Assembly: GCF_900109045.1 (NCBI RefSeq)
Contig: NZ_FNYL01000002.1
Location: 682,001-746,000 of the forward strand
Length of the DNA: 64,000 bases
Reading direction: 5' to 3'
Origin: Dyadobacter sp. SG02
GTDB taxonomy: Bacteria; Bacteroidota; Bacteroidia; Cytophagales; Spirosomataceae
Below are positions 26,440 to 35,411 of the stretch, in pieces (within the stretch, counting starts at the first letter, position 1; the number at the start of each line of letters is the position of its first letter). The notes below the pieces were generated by a model. The model saw only the letters and a program-made list of their open reading frames with translations. It was not told the origin of the DNA and ran no database searches. Both the position numbers and the translations under genes were made by a program.

Positions 26440-28854
26440 ATGTTCAGAAACTACCTCAAAATCGCCTGGCGCAGCCTCTGGAAAAGTAAAACTTTTTCGA
26501 TTGTCAACATCACAGGACTCGCCGTCGGCATGGCAGGCGTGTTGCTCATTACGTTTCATATCCGTCACGAATTGAGTTACGACAAAGGTTTTGAAAAAGC
26601 CGACCGTATTTACCGGGTAACTTATGAAAGCTCGGGCGAGGATAGTCGGCATTGGGCCGCCACGTCGCCGGCATTGGTACCCGCGCTTCAACAAGCATTT
26701 CCGCAGATCGAGGGAGGTGTTCGCTTGCACCGGTTGTTCCCCTACCAGCTTTTCAGCTACACAAGTCCGGGAGGCGAATTGAAGCGGTTTGAAGAGAAGG
26801 GAGGCTTTTTTGCGAATCCGGAAGTGATCGGGGTGTTCGATCTGCCGTTCGTCTTCGGCGATCCGAAATCGGCGCTGAAAGATGCCAATACCATCATCAT
26901 CAGCGAGGCCATGGCGAAAAAATACTTCGGCGATGCCGACCCGATGGGCAAAACGATCAACGACGACCGCGCCGGGCTGCCGCTGCTCGTCACGGGCGTA
27001 GTAAAGGATTTAGGGTTTCCAAGCCATTTCGCATTCGATTACCTGGTTTCAATGCCAACTTTGGAGCGGTACCTCGACAAGCGGATGTTGGAGAATATCG
27101 GCTGGTCGGGATTTTACAATTACATATTGTTGAGGAAGGATGCCTCGCCCGCGCAGTTGGAAGCGGCCTTACCGTCATTCGCGACTAAATTCTACGCGCC
27201 TTCCGGCGATTCGGAGCAGAAAATCCTCGCCACCCGCCACCTGCATTTGCAGCCGATCCGCGACATTCACCTGCATTCGAAACTGGAAAAGGAAATGTAC
27301 CCCAACAGCGACATTACCTATATCTACATTTTCGCCGTGGCCGCGATCTTCATATTGCTCGTGGCGACCGTCAATTTCATCAACATTTCTACGGCGCTGG
27401 CGTTCAACCGTATGAAAGAGATTGGCCTCCGGAAAGTAGTCGGTGGTACGCGTGGCCAGTTGCTGCGGCAGTTCCTGGGTGAATCTTTGCTGGTTACCCT
27501 GCTGTCGACGGCCGTGGCGGTCCTGTTGTTCAAGATCATACTTCCCTATTATACCCATGTCGCCTCGGGTGGTTTCGTGTTCGATAGCCTGCTTACCTGG
27601 CAGAATCTGGCCATCGTCGCATTGCTGGTTGCCGGCATTGCATTGCTTGCGGGCTTGTACCCGGCCTGGTTCGTGGCGCGGTTCAACCCGGTGGTGTCGC
27701 TGAAAGGCAAACGGCTTTCGGGTACGACGGTCAATATGGTGCGGAAAGGGCTGATCGTCTTTCAATTCACGGTTTCGGTGTTCATGATATTCGGCACGAT
27801 GATCGTCTACCGGCAAATGCAGTTGTTCCACCGGCAGGACCTGGGGTTCGATAAGGACCAGATCCTGGCCGTGACGATTTATGAGCAGATGCAGGAAAAA
27901 TTGGGTGTGCTGATGGACGAAATGGCCAAGAACGGCAACATCGCCAGTTTTGCAGTCACGTCCACGCTTCCTGGCGAACGTTTTGGAAATTACGATGCCT
28001 CCCCGTTGCACCGACCGGAGCAAATTCCGCTGCCGGAAAATTCGAGGATGCTGTGGTCCGACGATAAGCTGCTTACCACGCTGGGCATCCGGCTCAGCGA
28101 CGGGCGCACTTTCCGCGGTCAAATGCCTCAGATCAAAAACCATGAATTCATACTCAATGAAGCGGCCGTGAAAGCATACCGGCTCAAAAACCCCGTTGGC
28201 GAACCATTCATTGCCGACGGCGATACGGGCACGGTGGTAGGTGTAGTGAAGGATTTCAACTTCGCCTCCCTGCATGCGGGCGTGGAGCCGCTTGTGATCC
28301 AATATAATCCTTACCGGACCAACTACATTTTGCTGAAAATAAAAGGCGGCTCGTTACCCGCGACAATCGGATTTCTTGAAAAACGCGTGCTCGCGCTGGC
28401 GCCGTCGGGCAAATTCACCTATTCCTTCCTGGATGAGAACCTCGACAAACTTTACATTACCGAAAACCGCATGAGCAAGGTTTTCACCGGCTTTGCTGCA
28501 TTGTCGATCTTTATTTCATGCCTTGGGCTGTTCGGATTGTCGGCCTATTCGGCGAAGCTGCGCGTGAAGGAAGTGGGCGTCCGCAAGGTGCTGGGCGCGT
28601 CGGTGGGCAGCGTAGCATTCATGCTCTCGCGCGACTTCCTGGTGCTCGTGCTCATTGCCATCGGGATATCCTTGCCGCTGGCGTGGTGGGCGATGGACCG
28701 TTGGTTAGATGCATTTGCATACCGCATCAGCATAAGCTGGGGGGTGCCGGCAATGGCGGCATGCGCTGCTTTGCTGCTGGCAGTTCTGACGATCAGTTTC
28801 CAGGCTGTGAAAACGGCACTACTGAACCCGGTAAAAAACCTGAGGGCCGACTAA
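26440..28854 (+). CDS. FtsX/MacB-type ABC permease (804 aa)
   Basis: The protein has two FtsX modules. The first helix, SIVNITGLAVGMAGVLLITF, is at about residues 24-43. A MacB_PCD periplasmic domain spans about 55-270 and a block of membrane helices about 290-460. A second periplasmic domain and a last block from about 680 (SIFISCLGLFGLSAYSAK, then KEVGVRKVLGASVGSV) complete it. No nucleotide-binding partner is adjacent, as is typical in Bacteroidota. The ATG at 26440 (MFRNYLKIAWRSL) fits the family start. It resembles the product at 55038, which has the same MFxNYLKIA opening. Its role is probably mechanotransmission or export; the substrate is unknown. Confidence 0.92.
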   Translation: MFRNYLKIAWRSLWKSKTFSIVNITGLAVGMAGVLLITFHIRHELSYDKGFEKADRIYRVTYESSGEDSRHWAATSPALVPALQQAFPQIEGGVRLHRLFPYQLFSYTSPGGELKRFEEKGGFFANPEVIGVFDLPFVFGDPKSALKDANTIIISEAMAKKYFGDADPMGKTINDDRAGLPLLVTGVVKDLGFPSHFAFDYLVSMPTLERYLDKRMLENIGWSGFYNYILLRKDASPAQLEAALPSFATKFYAPSGDSEQKILATRHLHLQPIRDIHLHSKLEKEMYPNSDITYIYIFAVAAIFILLVATVNFINISTALAFNRMKEIGLRKVVGGTRGQLLRQFLGESLLVTLLSTAVAVLLFKIILPYYTHVASGGFVFDSLLTWQNLAIVALLVAGIALLAGLYPAWFVARFNPVVSLKGKRLSGTTVNMVRKGLIVFQFTVSVFMIFGTMIVYRQMQLFHRQDLGFDKDQILAVTIYEQMQEKLGVLMDEMAKNGNIASFAVTSTLPGERFGNYDASPLHRPEQIPLPENSRMLWSDDKLLTTLGIRLSDGRTFRGQMPQIKNHEFILNEAAVKAYRLKNPVGEPFIADGDTGTVVGVVKDFNFASLHAGVEPLVIQYNPYRTNYILLKIKGGSLPATIGFLEKRVLALAPSGKFTYSFLDENLDKLYITENRMSKVFTGFAALSIFISCLGLFGLSAYSAKLRVKEVGVRKVLGASVGSVAFMLSRDFLVLVLIAIGISLPLAWWAMDRWLDAFAYRISISWGVPAMAACAALLLAVLTISFQAVKTALLNPVKNLRAD

Positions 28855-28961
28855 GCAGACGCAAATACGGGACGTCCGGCGTTAATAGTGCCATGCGAAT
28901 GGTAAATTTCAGTTCCTGCCTGCCTTATATAAGGGAGTTTGAGTTGAATAGGGTGAATGGA

Positions 28962-30158
28962 ATGGCAGTAATATCGACTGGAATAGTAAAGAATTGTATT
29001 GTGATCCTGGGTGCCGCCACTACGCTTTTTGCGTGCGGCGGTGAACAGGATGCAACATCCGAAAAGGAAGCAGCCCGCGTGGAAACGATCGCGGACCTCG
29101 GCGCATTGCCATTGAAGGCCAGCGATCCGGCAGATAATCCTTCGACACCCGGGAAAGTGGCGTTGGGCAGGTTGCTGTTTTTCGATCCGGTGCTTTCGGG
29201 GAACAAGGATGTGGCCTGCGCTACCTGCCACCAGCCCGAGTTCAACTATGCCGAATTCCTCGAAACTTCCATCGGCGTTAATGGCGTCGGAAGGGGCCAG
29301 AACCGGCGGTTTGTGGACCCGAACGACATCCCGTTTGTCAAAAGAAACTCCCAAAGCGTATTGAATACGGCCTTCAACGGGCTGAAAAATGGCGAAGAAT
29401 ACGACCCGGCATCGGCACCGATGTTCTGGGATGTGCGGGCGAAGGGCCTGGAACAGCAAGCGTTGGAGCCGATCAGGACATTGGAGGAAATGCGGGGGAA
29501 CGGCTTTCACGAAACCGGTATTCTCGACGAAGTAGTAACAAGACTTTCGCGCATTCCCGAATACCGCCGGTTGTTTTCGGTGGCATTTCCGGAAGCGCAG
29601 TCGCCCGTGAGCCAGCTGAACCTCGCCCGCGCGCTCGCTGCGTACGAGCGCACGCTCGTGGCCCCCAACACGCGCTTCGACCAGTATATGCGCGGCGACA
29701 GCAATGCATTATCGACCGGCGAAAAAGAGGGGATGAACGCCTTCCTCGTGACGGGTTGTGCCAAATGCCACTCCGGCCCGATGTTCTCCGATTTTAAATT
29801 GCATACCCTGGGCGTGCCCGATACCGAAAACCGGAAGGAAAGCGACCCGGGAGCCGATAAGAAGTATGCATTCAGAACGCCATCGCTCCGTAATCTCCGG
29901 TTTACAGGGCCTTACATGCACAGCGGGAAATTCGCCACCCTCGATCAGGTGCTTATGTTTTACGAAGATATCGCAGGCGGCAAACTGCTGAACCCGCATG
30001 TCAAGGAAGGCCAGGTCGATCCGTTGGCCACGCATATGGACGTCAATTTCAAAGATATTTCCCGCATCGTCGAGTTTTTGAATACGCTCAATGACGATTC
30101 CTTCGATAAATCGGTACCCGAAAATGTTCCGAGCGGATTGCCGGTAATGGGTAAATAG
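28962..30158 (+). CDS. Di-haem cytochrome-c peroxidase lipoprotein (MauG/CcpA-like)
   Basis: The 398-aa product starts with a lipoprotein signal ending in TLFACGG (Cys near residue 24). Two haem c motifs, CATCHQ (about residue 86) and CAKCHS (about residue 266), define the family. Flanking landmarks are [36 protein letters not shown] and GPYMHSG. Such proteins reduce hydrogen peroxide with cytochrome c electrons, or oxidise proteins in the MauG branch. The ATG at 28962 was chosen because it begins the signal peptide; the open frame continues upstream inside the permease gene. The ThuA-like gene follows after 89 bp. Confidence 0.92.
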   Translation: MAVISTGIVKNCIVILGAATTLFACGGEQDATSEKEAARVETIADLGALPLKASDPADNPSTPGKVALGRLLFFDPVLSGNKDVACATCHQPEFNYAEFLETSIGVNGVGRGQNRRFVDPNDIPFVKRNSQSVLNTAFNGLKNGEEYDPASAPMFWDVRAKGLEQQALEPIRTLEEMRGNGFHETGILDEVVTRLSRIPEYRRLFSVAFPEAQSPVSQLNLARALAAYERTLVAPNTRFDQYMRGDSNALSTGEKEGMNAFLVTGCAKCHSGPMFSDFKLHTLGVPDTENRKESDPGADKKYAFRTPSLRNLRFTGPYMHSGKFATLDQVLMFYEDIAGGKLLNPHVKEGQVDPLATHMDVNFKDISRIVEFLNTLNDDSFDKSVPENVPSGLPVMGK

Positions 30159-30247
30159 GGGTACAGCCTGTGTTTGGTTTGAAACTTACATTATTTTTAC
30201 CTTGGCGCCTCCGGTACCCGGTGCATTATCCCATAACCCGTCGATTT

Positions 30248-31225
30248 ATGACATCAAATAAACTTCTGATTTTCCTGCTCGCATTGCTTGGTGCGGCCAC
30301 TGTTTCCGTTCCTTCATCCGCGCAAAAGTCGCCGCTGAAAGTGCTTATCGTCGATGGGCAGAACAACCACGAACAATGGCCGAAGATCACGGCCATGATG
30401 AAGTACTACCTGGAAGACAGTAAGAAATTCGCTGTGGACATCCAGCGCACGCGGTACACCTGGCAGGGCGATAAGCTCGTGGAAGCATACCCGGTGAAGA
30501 ACGGCCCGGCAACGGAGGCGTTAAAGCAGCCTAAAAGCGATTCGACATTTCACCCCAAATTTTCCAATTACGATGTGGTGATCTGCAACTTCGGGTGGAA
30601 TGCGGTGCCGTGGTCGGCGGAGGCCCAGAAAGATTTTGAAAAATTCATGAAAAACGGGGGCGGACTGGTGGTGATCCACGCGGCGAACAACTCGTTCCCG
30701 CAATGGCCCGCCTACAACCAGATGATCGGCCTTGGCGGCTGGGGCGACCGGACGGAAAAAGACGGCCCGTACGTGTATTTCGACCAGAACGGCAAGGAAG
30801 TACGCGATACGCAGCCGGGCAAAGCAGGCTCACACGGTGCGCAAATGGAATTTAAAATCACCGTTCGGGATCCGAATCACCCTATTACCAAAGGTATGCC
30901 GGCCAACTGGCTCCACAGCCGCGACGAATTGTACGACCGCCTGCGCGGCCCTGCCGAAAATATGCAGATCCTCGGTACCGCGTTTTCGCCTAAATCCAAT
31001 AACGGTACCGACCGCAACGAACCCATGCTGATAGCCCTGCGCTATGGTAAGGGCCGCATTTTCCATATGGCTCTGGGCCACGCCGATTACTCCGTCGAAT
31101 GCGTTGGCTTCATTACCTGCCTGCAACGCGGCAGCCAGTGGGCCGCCACGGGAAAGGTGAATATCCCCATTCCATCCGACTTCCCGACCGAGACAGAGAC
31201 GAAGCAGCGCAAGTTTGCGCAGTGA
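30248..31225 (+). CDS. Secreted ThuA-domain protein
   Basis: This 325-aa protein has a signal peptide (residues 1-26, ending SSAQ) and then a ThuA-like glutamine-amidotransferase fold. Landmarks are VLIVDGQNNHEQWPKIT, VVICNFGWNAVPWS, GGGLVVIHAANNSFPQW, and GRIFHMALGHADYS near the C-terminus. ThuA proteins occur in sugar-utilisation loci, and many secreted Bacteroidota versions accompany glycoside metabolism; no reaction is established. The ATG at 30248 starts the signal peptide. A strong terminator follows. Confidence 0.9.
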   Translation: MTSNKLLIFLLALLGAATVSVPSSAQKSPLKVLIVDGQNNHEQWPKITAMMKYYLEDSKKFAVDIQRTRYTWQGDKLVEAYPVKNGPATEALKQPKSDSTFHPKFSNYDVVICNFGWNAVPWSAEAQKDFEKFMKNGGGLVVIHAANNSFPQWPAYNQMIGLGGWGDRTEKDGPYVYFDQNGKEVRDTQPGKAGSHGAQMEFKITVRDPNHPITKGMPANWLHSRDELYDRLRGPAENMQILGTAFSPKSNNGTDRNEPMLIALRYGKGRIFHMALGHADYSVECVGFITCLQRGSQWAATGKVNIPIPSDFPTETETKQRKFAQ

Positions 31226-31242
31226 TTGGGCAAAAAAAGCAT

Positions 31243-31285
31243 ATGCAAAAGCGCCTCGGAACGAACTTCCGCGGCGCTTTTGCAT
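31243..31285 (+). terminator. Terminator after the ThuA-like gene
   Basis: ATGCAAAAGCGCC and GGCGCTTTTGCAT form a perfect 13-bp stem around a 17-nt loop, 17 bp beyond the ThuA stop. The T-run is within the closing arm. Confidence 0.75.
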
Positions 31286-31525
31286 AAATAATTATTAAAC
31301 GGTCAAGAAATTGTGTTAACGGAAGGCTAATGGCGGTAAATCAGTGAGTTATAAATTCAGGTCAGGTCGATTAAATCATACTACATGCGCGTTCGGAATT
31401 GGATAATGCCTTGTAGATATGTTCTACAATTCGAATGTGGAATTATTTAGAAGTATTTCATAATCATAGTTGTATTTTTGGAATTAGTTGTACTTTTTAT
31501 AACAGCATTAGTCCATTTCTCTACT

Positions 31526-32707
31526 ATGAATACAAATTTTACTTCAAAGATGTTTGACAAAAAATCAGTGAAACTGTCCCTGCGGCGACCAACCCTGAAT
31601 GTATTACTATGCGCATTACTTGCACCTGTGGGCGTGTATGCACAAAAGACGGACACCCTCCTGGTGGGGCGGGATGCCGCGCAGAACAAAAACATGATCG
31701 TTTTTCAAGACGGCGCGTTTCTGTTGGGCGGTGAATACAATGGAGACGGATCAGGCGTTGACGTACCTGTCGAAGGAGCCGGTACACGCCTGATGTGGTA
31801 CCCAAAAAAGGGCGCTTTCCGCGGAGGAGGTGTAAACAGTACGCAATGGGATGCGGCCAATATCGGAGACTATTCCGTGGCGATCGGACAAGATGTGCGG
31901 GCATCGGCGAGCAATGCAACTGCTTTTGGCCTAAGAACAACAGCAGCGCAGCAGTCATCTTTTGCGGTGGGCGAAAACAACGTCGCGAGCGGGGCCGCAT
32001 CCGTGGCCATGGGTTATCACGCTCATACGAATGCCCGCCAGGGAAGTTTCGTGTTTGCTGACCGGTCTTCTGTGGATACCATCCGCGCCGGCGTAAACCA
32101 CTCGGCCAACTGGCGTACCAGTGGCGGGTTTCGCATATTTACGTCGTCCAACCTCAGTACCGGCGTAACACTCCAGAGCGGCGCTTCAGTGAGTAACTGG
32201 GGGCAGTCCAATGCGGTCATTTCCACTTCTACTGGTGCTTACCTGTCCACCAGCGGTGTATGGACGAGTGTTTCGGACGTCAACCGCAAACATCGCTTCC
32301 AGCCGGTATCAACCGAAGACGTTCTGGAAAAGCTCCGGAAGCTTCCGATAACCAGTTGGAGCTATAAGACGGAAACCGACAATATAAGGCACATCGGCCC
32401 GATGGCGCAGGACTTTTATGCGGCATTCGGACTGGGCAACGATAACCGCGGCATCGGAACCGTGGACGCCGACGGCGTGGCATTGGCCGGTATCAAAGCG
32501 CTGGAAGAACGCACCCGGCATCTCGCGACAGAACTGGAAAGCCTGAAAGCCGACAATGCGGCACTTCGCCAGCAACTAAACGACAACGGCGGTAATTCAT
32601 GGATGGGTTTTGCCGGTATCGGCCTGCTTGTACTTGCGCTGGGTGGCGGTTTAATGTTGGTTTGGCACCGCCTGCTGTCCGGTAGAAGCCGGGTTTTTCA
32701 GGCCTGA
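31526..32707 (+). CDS. YadA-head-like surface protein with S74 intramolecular chaperone domain
   Basis: The 393-aa product has a signal peptide ending VGVYAQ (about residue 40). Repeats of the Hep_Hag/YadA-head type follow, such as IGDYSVAIGQDVRASASNA and GAASVAMGYHAHTNA. The Peptidase_S74-like domain starts at about residue 250 with SVSDVNRKHRF. The Ser and Lys five residues apart match the self-cleavage dyad of S74 tail-spike chaperones. RHIGPMAQDFYAAFGL is the core motif. A coiled coil (about 325-350) and one C-terminal membrane helix (WMGFAGIGLLVLALGGGLML) end the protein. It is a likely trimeric surface fibre; the anchor helix is unusual. Confidence 0.8.
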   Translation: MNTNFTSKMFDKKSVKLSLRRPTLNVLLCALLAPVGVYAQKTDTLLVGRDAAQNKNMIVFQDGAFLLGGEYNGDGSGVDVPVEGAGTRLMWYPKKGAFRGGGVNSTQWDAANIGDYSVAIGQDVRASASNATAFGLRTTAAQQSSFAVGENNVASGAASVAMGYHAHTNARQGSFVFADRSSVDTIRAGVNHSANWRTSGGFRIFTSSNLSTGVTLQSGASVSNWGQSNAVISTSTGAYLSTSGVWTSVSDVNRKHRFQPVSTEDVLEKLRKLPITSWSYKTETDNIRHIGPMAQDFYAAFGLGNDNRGIGTVDADGVALAGIKALEERTRHLATELESLKADNAALRQQLNDNGGNSWMGFAGIGLLVLALGGGLMLVWHRLLSGRSRVFQA

Positions 32708-32748
32708 CGCATCCAGTCCTTTTCGTGTTTTAATCAAATAGATCCTAA

Positions 32749-34185
32749 ATGAAAACTATATATATTCTGGCTATTCTTGCCGGGTTGGGCGGAAGTGTGG
32801 CCGCGCAGAGTTTTTCCAGTGTCGACGGGGCGCTTACCGTCCAGGGAGGCATTTTAAAAGTAAAAGGCGACCTGCAACTGGGCGGTGGGTCTTTTACGAA
32901 TAATGGGAGCGTTTTCGTGTCGGGAAACCTGGTCAATAACCAGGCGATGGCCGAGGTGGATACGGGCTCGTTGATATTAGACGGTACCGCTACGCAGACG
33001 GTGAGTGGTACCCAGACGTATTTCACGCGCTTTTTGACGATCGACAACGCTGCGGGCATTGTGCTGGACAACAGTATCAAAGTTGGCGGGACGGTTAATC
33101 TCCTAAATGGCATTGTGGAAGCTACGAACGCCGTGGCCGCACTGGTGATAGGGGATACCGCATCGGTAGCGGGTGTGTCCGACGAGAGGCACGTCAATGG
33201 GTATGTGGTCAAGACCGGGACGGGTAGTTTCGTTTACCCGGTCGGGGACGGCATCAGGTATCAGCCGGTCACCGTGGAACTGACCGACAACAGCGCGGGT
33301 ATGAGTGTGCGGTATTTCGATGGAGATGCAGGCACGGCCCCATTCGCTACCACGGGCGGCTCCCACATTGCGTTGGAAGCGTACAACAATGAGGAATACT
33401 GGGACCTGGCGCCGAAAGGCACTGCCACCGGCAAAGTGATCATTACATATGATGACTATAAAAACCCGTCGATCACAGTTTCCGAAAACCCGAACGTTTT
33501 CAGCGTAGCCCACCTCACGGGTGGCAGCTGGCTCAACGAAGGGCACAATGTAACAGGGACACTAACAGCCGGAACCGTTACAAGCGAGGTGATATCCTCG
33601 TGGAGCCCCTTCACACTCGGCGCCATTCCGGAAGCCGGGTTGCCTGTGACGCTGGTCAGTTTCAATGCCAAAGCAGTCGAAAACAATGCATTGCTCGAAT
33701 GGCAGACGACCAGTGAAGAAAATGCTTCGCATTTCGAGGTGGAACGAAGCTTCGACGCGAGGAGCTTTCAGAAAATTGGCACCGTGGCCGCGGCCGGCAA
33801 CAGCAACGAGCTGCAACGCTACTATTTCACAGACCGCTCGTTCGGAAGCCAGCTGCAAACGGTTTACTATCGGCTCCGTTCGGTCGATCTCGATGGTACT
33901 TTCAGTTTTTCAAGGGCTGTTTCCCTGCAACCGCGTGGTACAGGCCAGCTCGCGGGCGTATACCCGAATCCCGCACGTAGGACGGGTATGGTGACGGTTT
34001 CGTCTGGTATTCCCGCAAGCGAAGTAAGCCTTTGGGATATGCTTGGCCGCCAAATACCTGCCCGCACTTCGGCGCTGTCCGACGGCTCCATGCAGGTGAG
34101 TCTGAATGGTGTTGCTTCGGGGATGTACCTTCTTAAACTGACTACCAGCCAGGGTGTTGTGAACCACAAACTGGTTGTTGAATAA
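32749..34185 (+). CDS. Secreted protein with T9SS type A sorting domain
   Basis: The 478-aa protein has an N-terminal signal peptide (SVAAQ) and a repetitive beta-rich region (about 20-110, for example GGSFTNNGSVFVSGNL). A middle part about 110-280 follows, then a fibronectin-like segment near LVSFNAKAVENNALLEWQTTSE. The C-terminal type IX secretion signal is GVYPNPARRTG ... GMYLLKLTTSQGVVNHKLVVE (last about 80 residues). It is expected to be exported through the type IX machinery and attached to the cell surface. It lies between two S74 proteins in one co-oriented block (41 bp after the first), suggesting a shared structure on the surface. Confidence 0.9.
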   Translation: MKTIYILAILAGLGGSVAAQSFSSVDGALTVQGGILKVKGDLQLGGGSFTNNGSVFVSGNLVNNQAMAEVDTGSLILDGTATQTVSGTQTYFTRFLTIDNAAGIVLDNSIKVGGTVNLLNGIVEATNAVAALVIGDTASVAGVSDERHVNGYVVKTGTGSFVYPVGDGIRYQPVTVELTDNSAGMSVRYFDGDAGTAPFATTGGSHIALEAYNNEEYWDLAPKGTATGKVIITYDDYKNPSITVSENPNVFSVAHLTGGSWLNEGHNVTGTLTAGTVTSEVISSWSPFTLGAIPEAGLPVTLVSFNAKAVENNALLEWQTTSEENASHFEVERSFDARSFQKIGTVAAAGNSNELQRYYFTDRSFGSQLQTVYYRLRSVDLDGTFSFSRAVSLQPRGTGQLAGVYPNPARRTGMVTVSSGIPASEVSLWDMLGRQIPARTSALSDGSMQVSLNGVASGMYLLKLTTSQGVVNHKLVVE

Positions 34186-34214
34186 TGATAAACCTTCCTA
34201 TTTATCCATTTGAT

Positions 34215-35402
34215 ATGAAACGAATCATATTTGCTTCCCTGTTTATAACTGTTTCTTCCTGCGCCTACGCCCAGGTCGGTATCGGCACACTTACACCGCG
34301 CGCCGGATTGCACGTGGCCGACAGTAGCGTCGTTTTCGCTGCGTCCGGTGACGTGGCGGTAAATAAACCCGTACCTGTTACAGGCGAAGGCCGTCGCCTG
34401 ATGTGGTATGTGGATAAGGCCGCGTTCCGCGTAGGGTATGTGGGTTCATTTTCAAGTAATTATTGGGATGCTCCCAATGTAGGCAACTACTCGTTCGCAG
34501 CGGGCCAGCACGTGCGTGCCGCCGGGGCAAGTTCTTTCTCGGTCGGCCTGGCGACTACCGCAAGCGGTGAAGCGTCGGTAGCGCTGGGGAATAATGGTAC
34601 GGCGGCGGCAGACCGCGCGTTGGCATTCAATGGAACGGCTACCGGAGTAGGCGCCATCGCATTAGGCAGCGGTGCGCAGGCCACCAGCGATGATGCCGTA
34701 GCCATTGGTCCGTCGTCGATCGCGGGCGGGCTCGCCTCGGTCGTGATAGGCCCGTCCATTGCTTATGGATCATTTGCAATCGCAATAGGCCTGCAAAACA
34801 GTGCGCGGGGGAATTTTTCCTTTGCGCTTGGCAAGAACGCACGCGTGAAGCACCAGGGGTCTTTCGTGATCAGCGACGCCAGCGCAGGTTTTAGTAGCGA
34901 TAGTGCATATAGTACTGCAAATAACCAGCTCACCATGCGTTTTGCCGGAGGTGCACGTGTGTTTACCAATCAGGGCCTCACGAGCGGCGTCGAAATTTTT
35001 TCCGGCGGCGGATCTTGGAGTGGAGTAAGCGACCGGCGGAAAAAGGAGAATTTCGAAGTATTGAATACTGAAAACGTCCTTCAAAAAGTAGCACAGCTCC
35101 CGCTTACCAGCTGGAACTACAAGAGTCAGCCTGCAACCACCAGGCACATCGGCCCGATGGCGCAGGATTTCTATGCGGCATTTGGTCTGGACGGCATCGG
35201 GAACGATACGACGATCAACTCCTTGGATATCGACGGCGTCAATATGGCCGCCATCCAGGCACTTGAAAAACGCACCAGGGACTTGCAGGAAGAAAATGAC
35301 CGCCTGAAAGCAAAACTGGAAGCCATGGACGCGAAAATGGCTTCCATTGAAAAGATGATCATGGGAGCACCGCGGAAAGAGGAAGTCTCAGCTTCCCGGT
35401 AA
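34215..35402 (+). CDS. YadA-head-like surface protein with S74 intramolecular chaperone domain (paralogue)
   Basis: The 395-aa product is a paralogue of the protein encoded at 31526. A signal peptide ends SCAYAQ. Head repeats follow, such as GNYSFAAGQHVRAAGASSFS and GVGAIALGSGAQATSDDAV. The S74-like part opens with GVSDRRKKENF (Ser and Lys five residues apart) and contains RHIGPMAQDFYAAFGLDG. The C-terminus is a coiled coil (about 350-385) without the membrane helix of its sister. An alternative ATG at 34185 overlaps the upstream TAA stop as TAATG, but the ATG at 34215 begins a proper signal peptide. The two paralogues flank the T9SS cargo gene. Confidence 0.82.
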   Translation: MKRIIFASLFITVSSCAYAQVGIGTLTPRAGLHVADSSVVFAASGDVAVNKPVPVTGEGRRLMWYVDKAAFRVGYVGSFSSNYWDAPNVGNYSFAAGQHVRAAGASSFSVGLATTASGEASVALGNNGTAAADRALAFNGTATGVGAIALGSGAQATSDDAVAIGPSSIAGGLASVVIGPSIAYGSFAIAIGLQNSARGNFSFALGKNARVKHQGSFVISDASAGFSSDSAYSTANNQLTMRFAGGARVFTNQGLTSGVEIFSGGGSWSGVSDRRKKENFEVLNTENVLQKVAQLPLTSWNYKSQPATTRHIGPMAQDFYAAFGLDGIGNDTTINSLDIDGVNMAAIQALEKRTRDLQEENDRLKAKLEAMDAKMASIEKMIMGAPRKEEVSASR

Positions 35403-35411
35403 TCTGCCCGT

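Noticed and set aside
27175-28302. 375-codon open frame on the minus strand
   Set aside because: It is the mirror of the FtsX permease gene and its product is rich in His, Arg and Gln without recognisable motifs.
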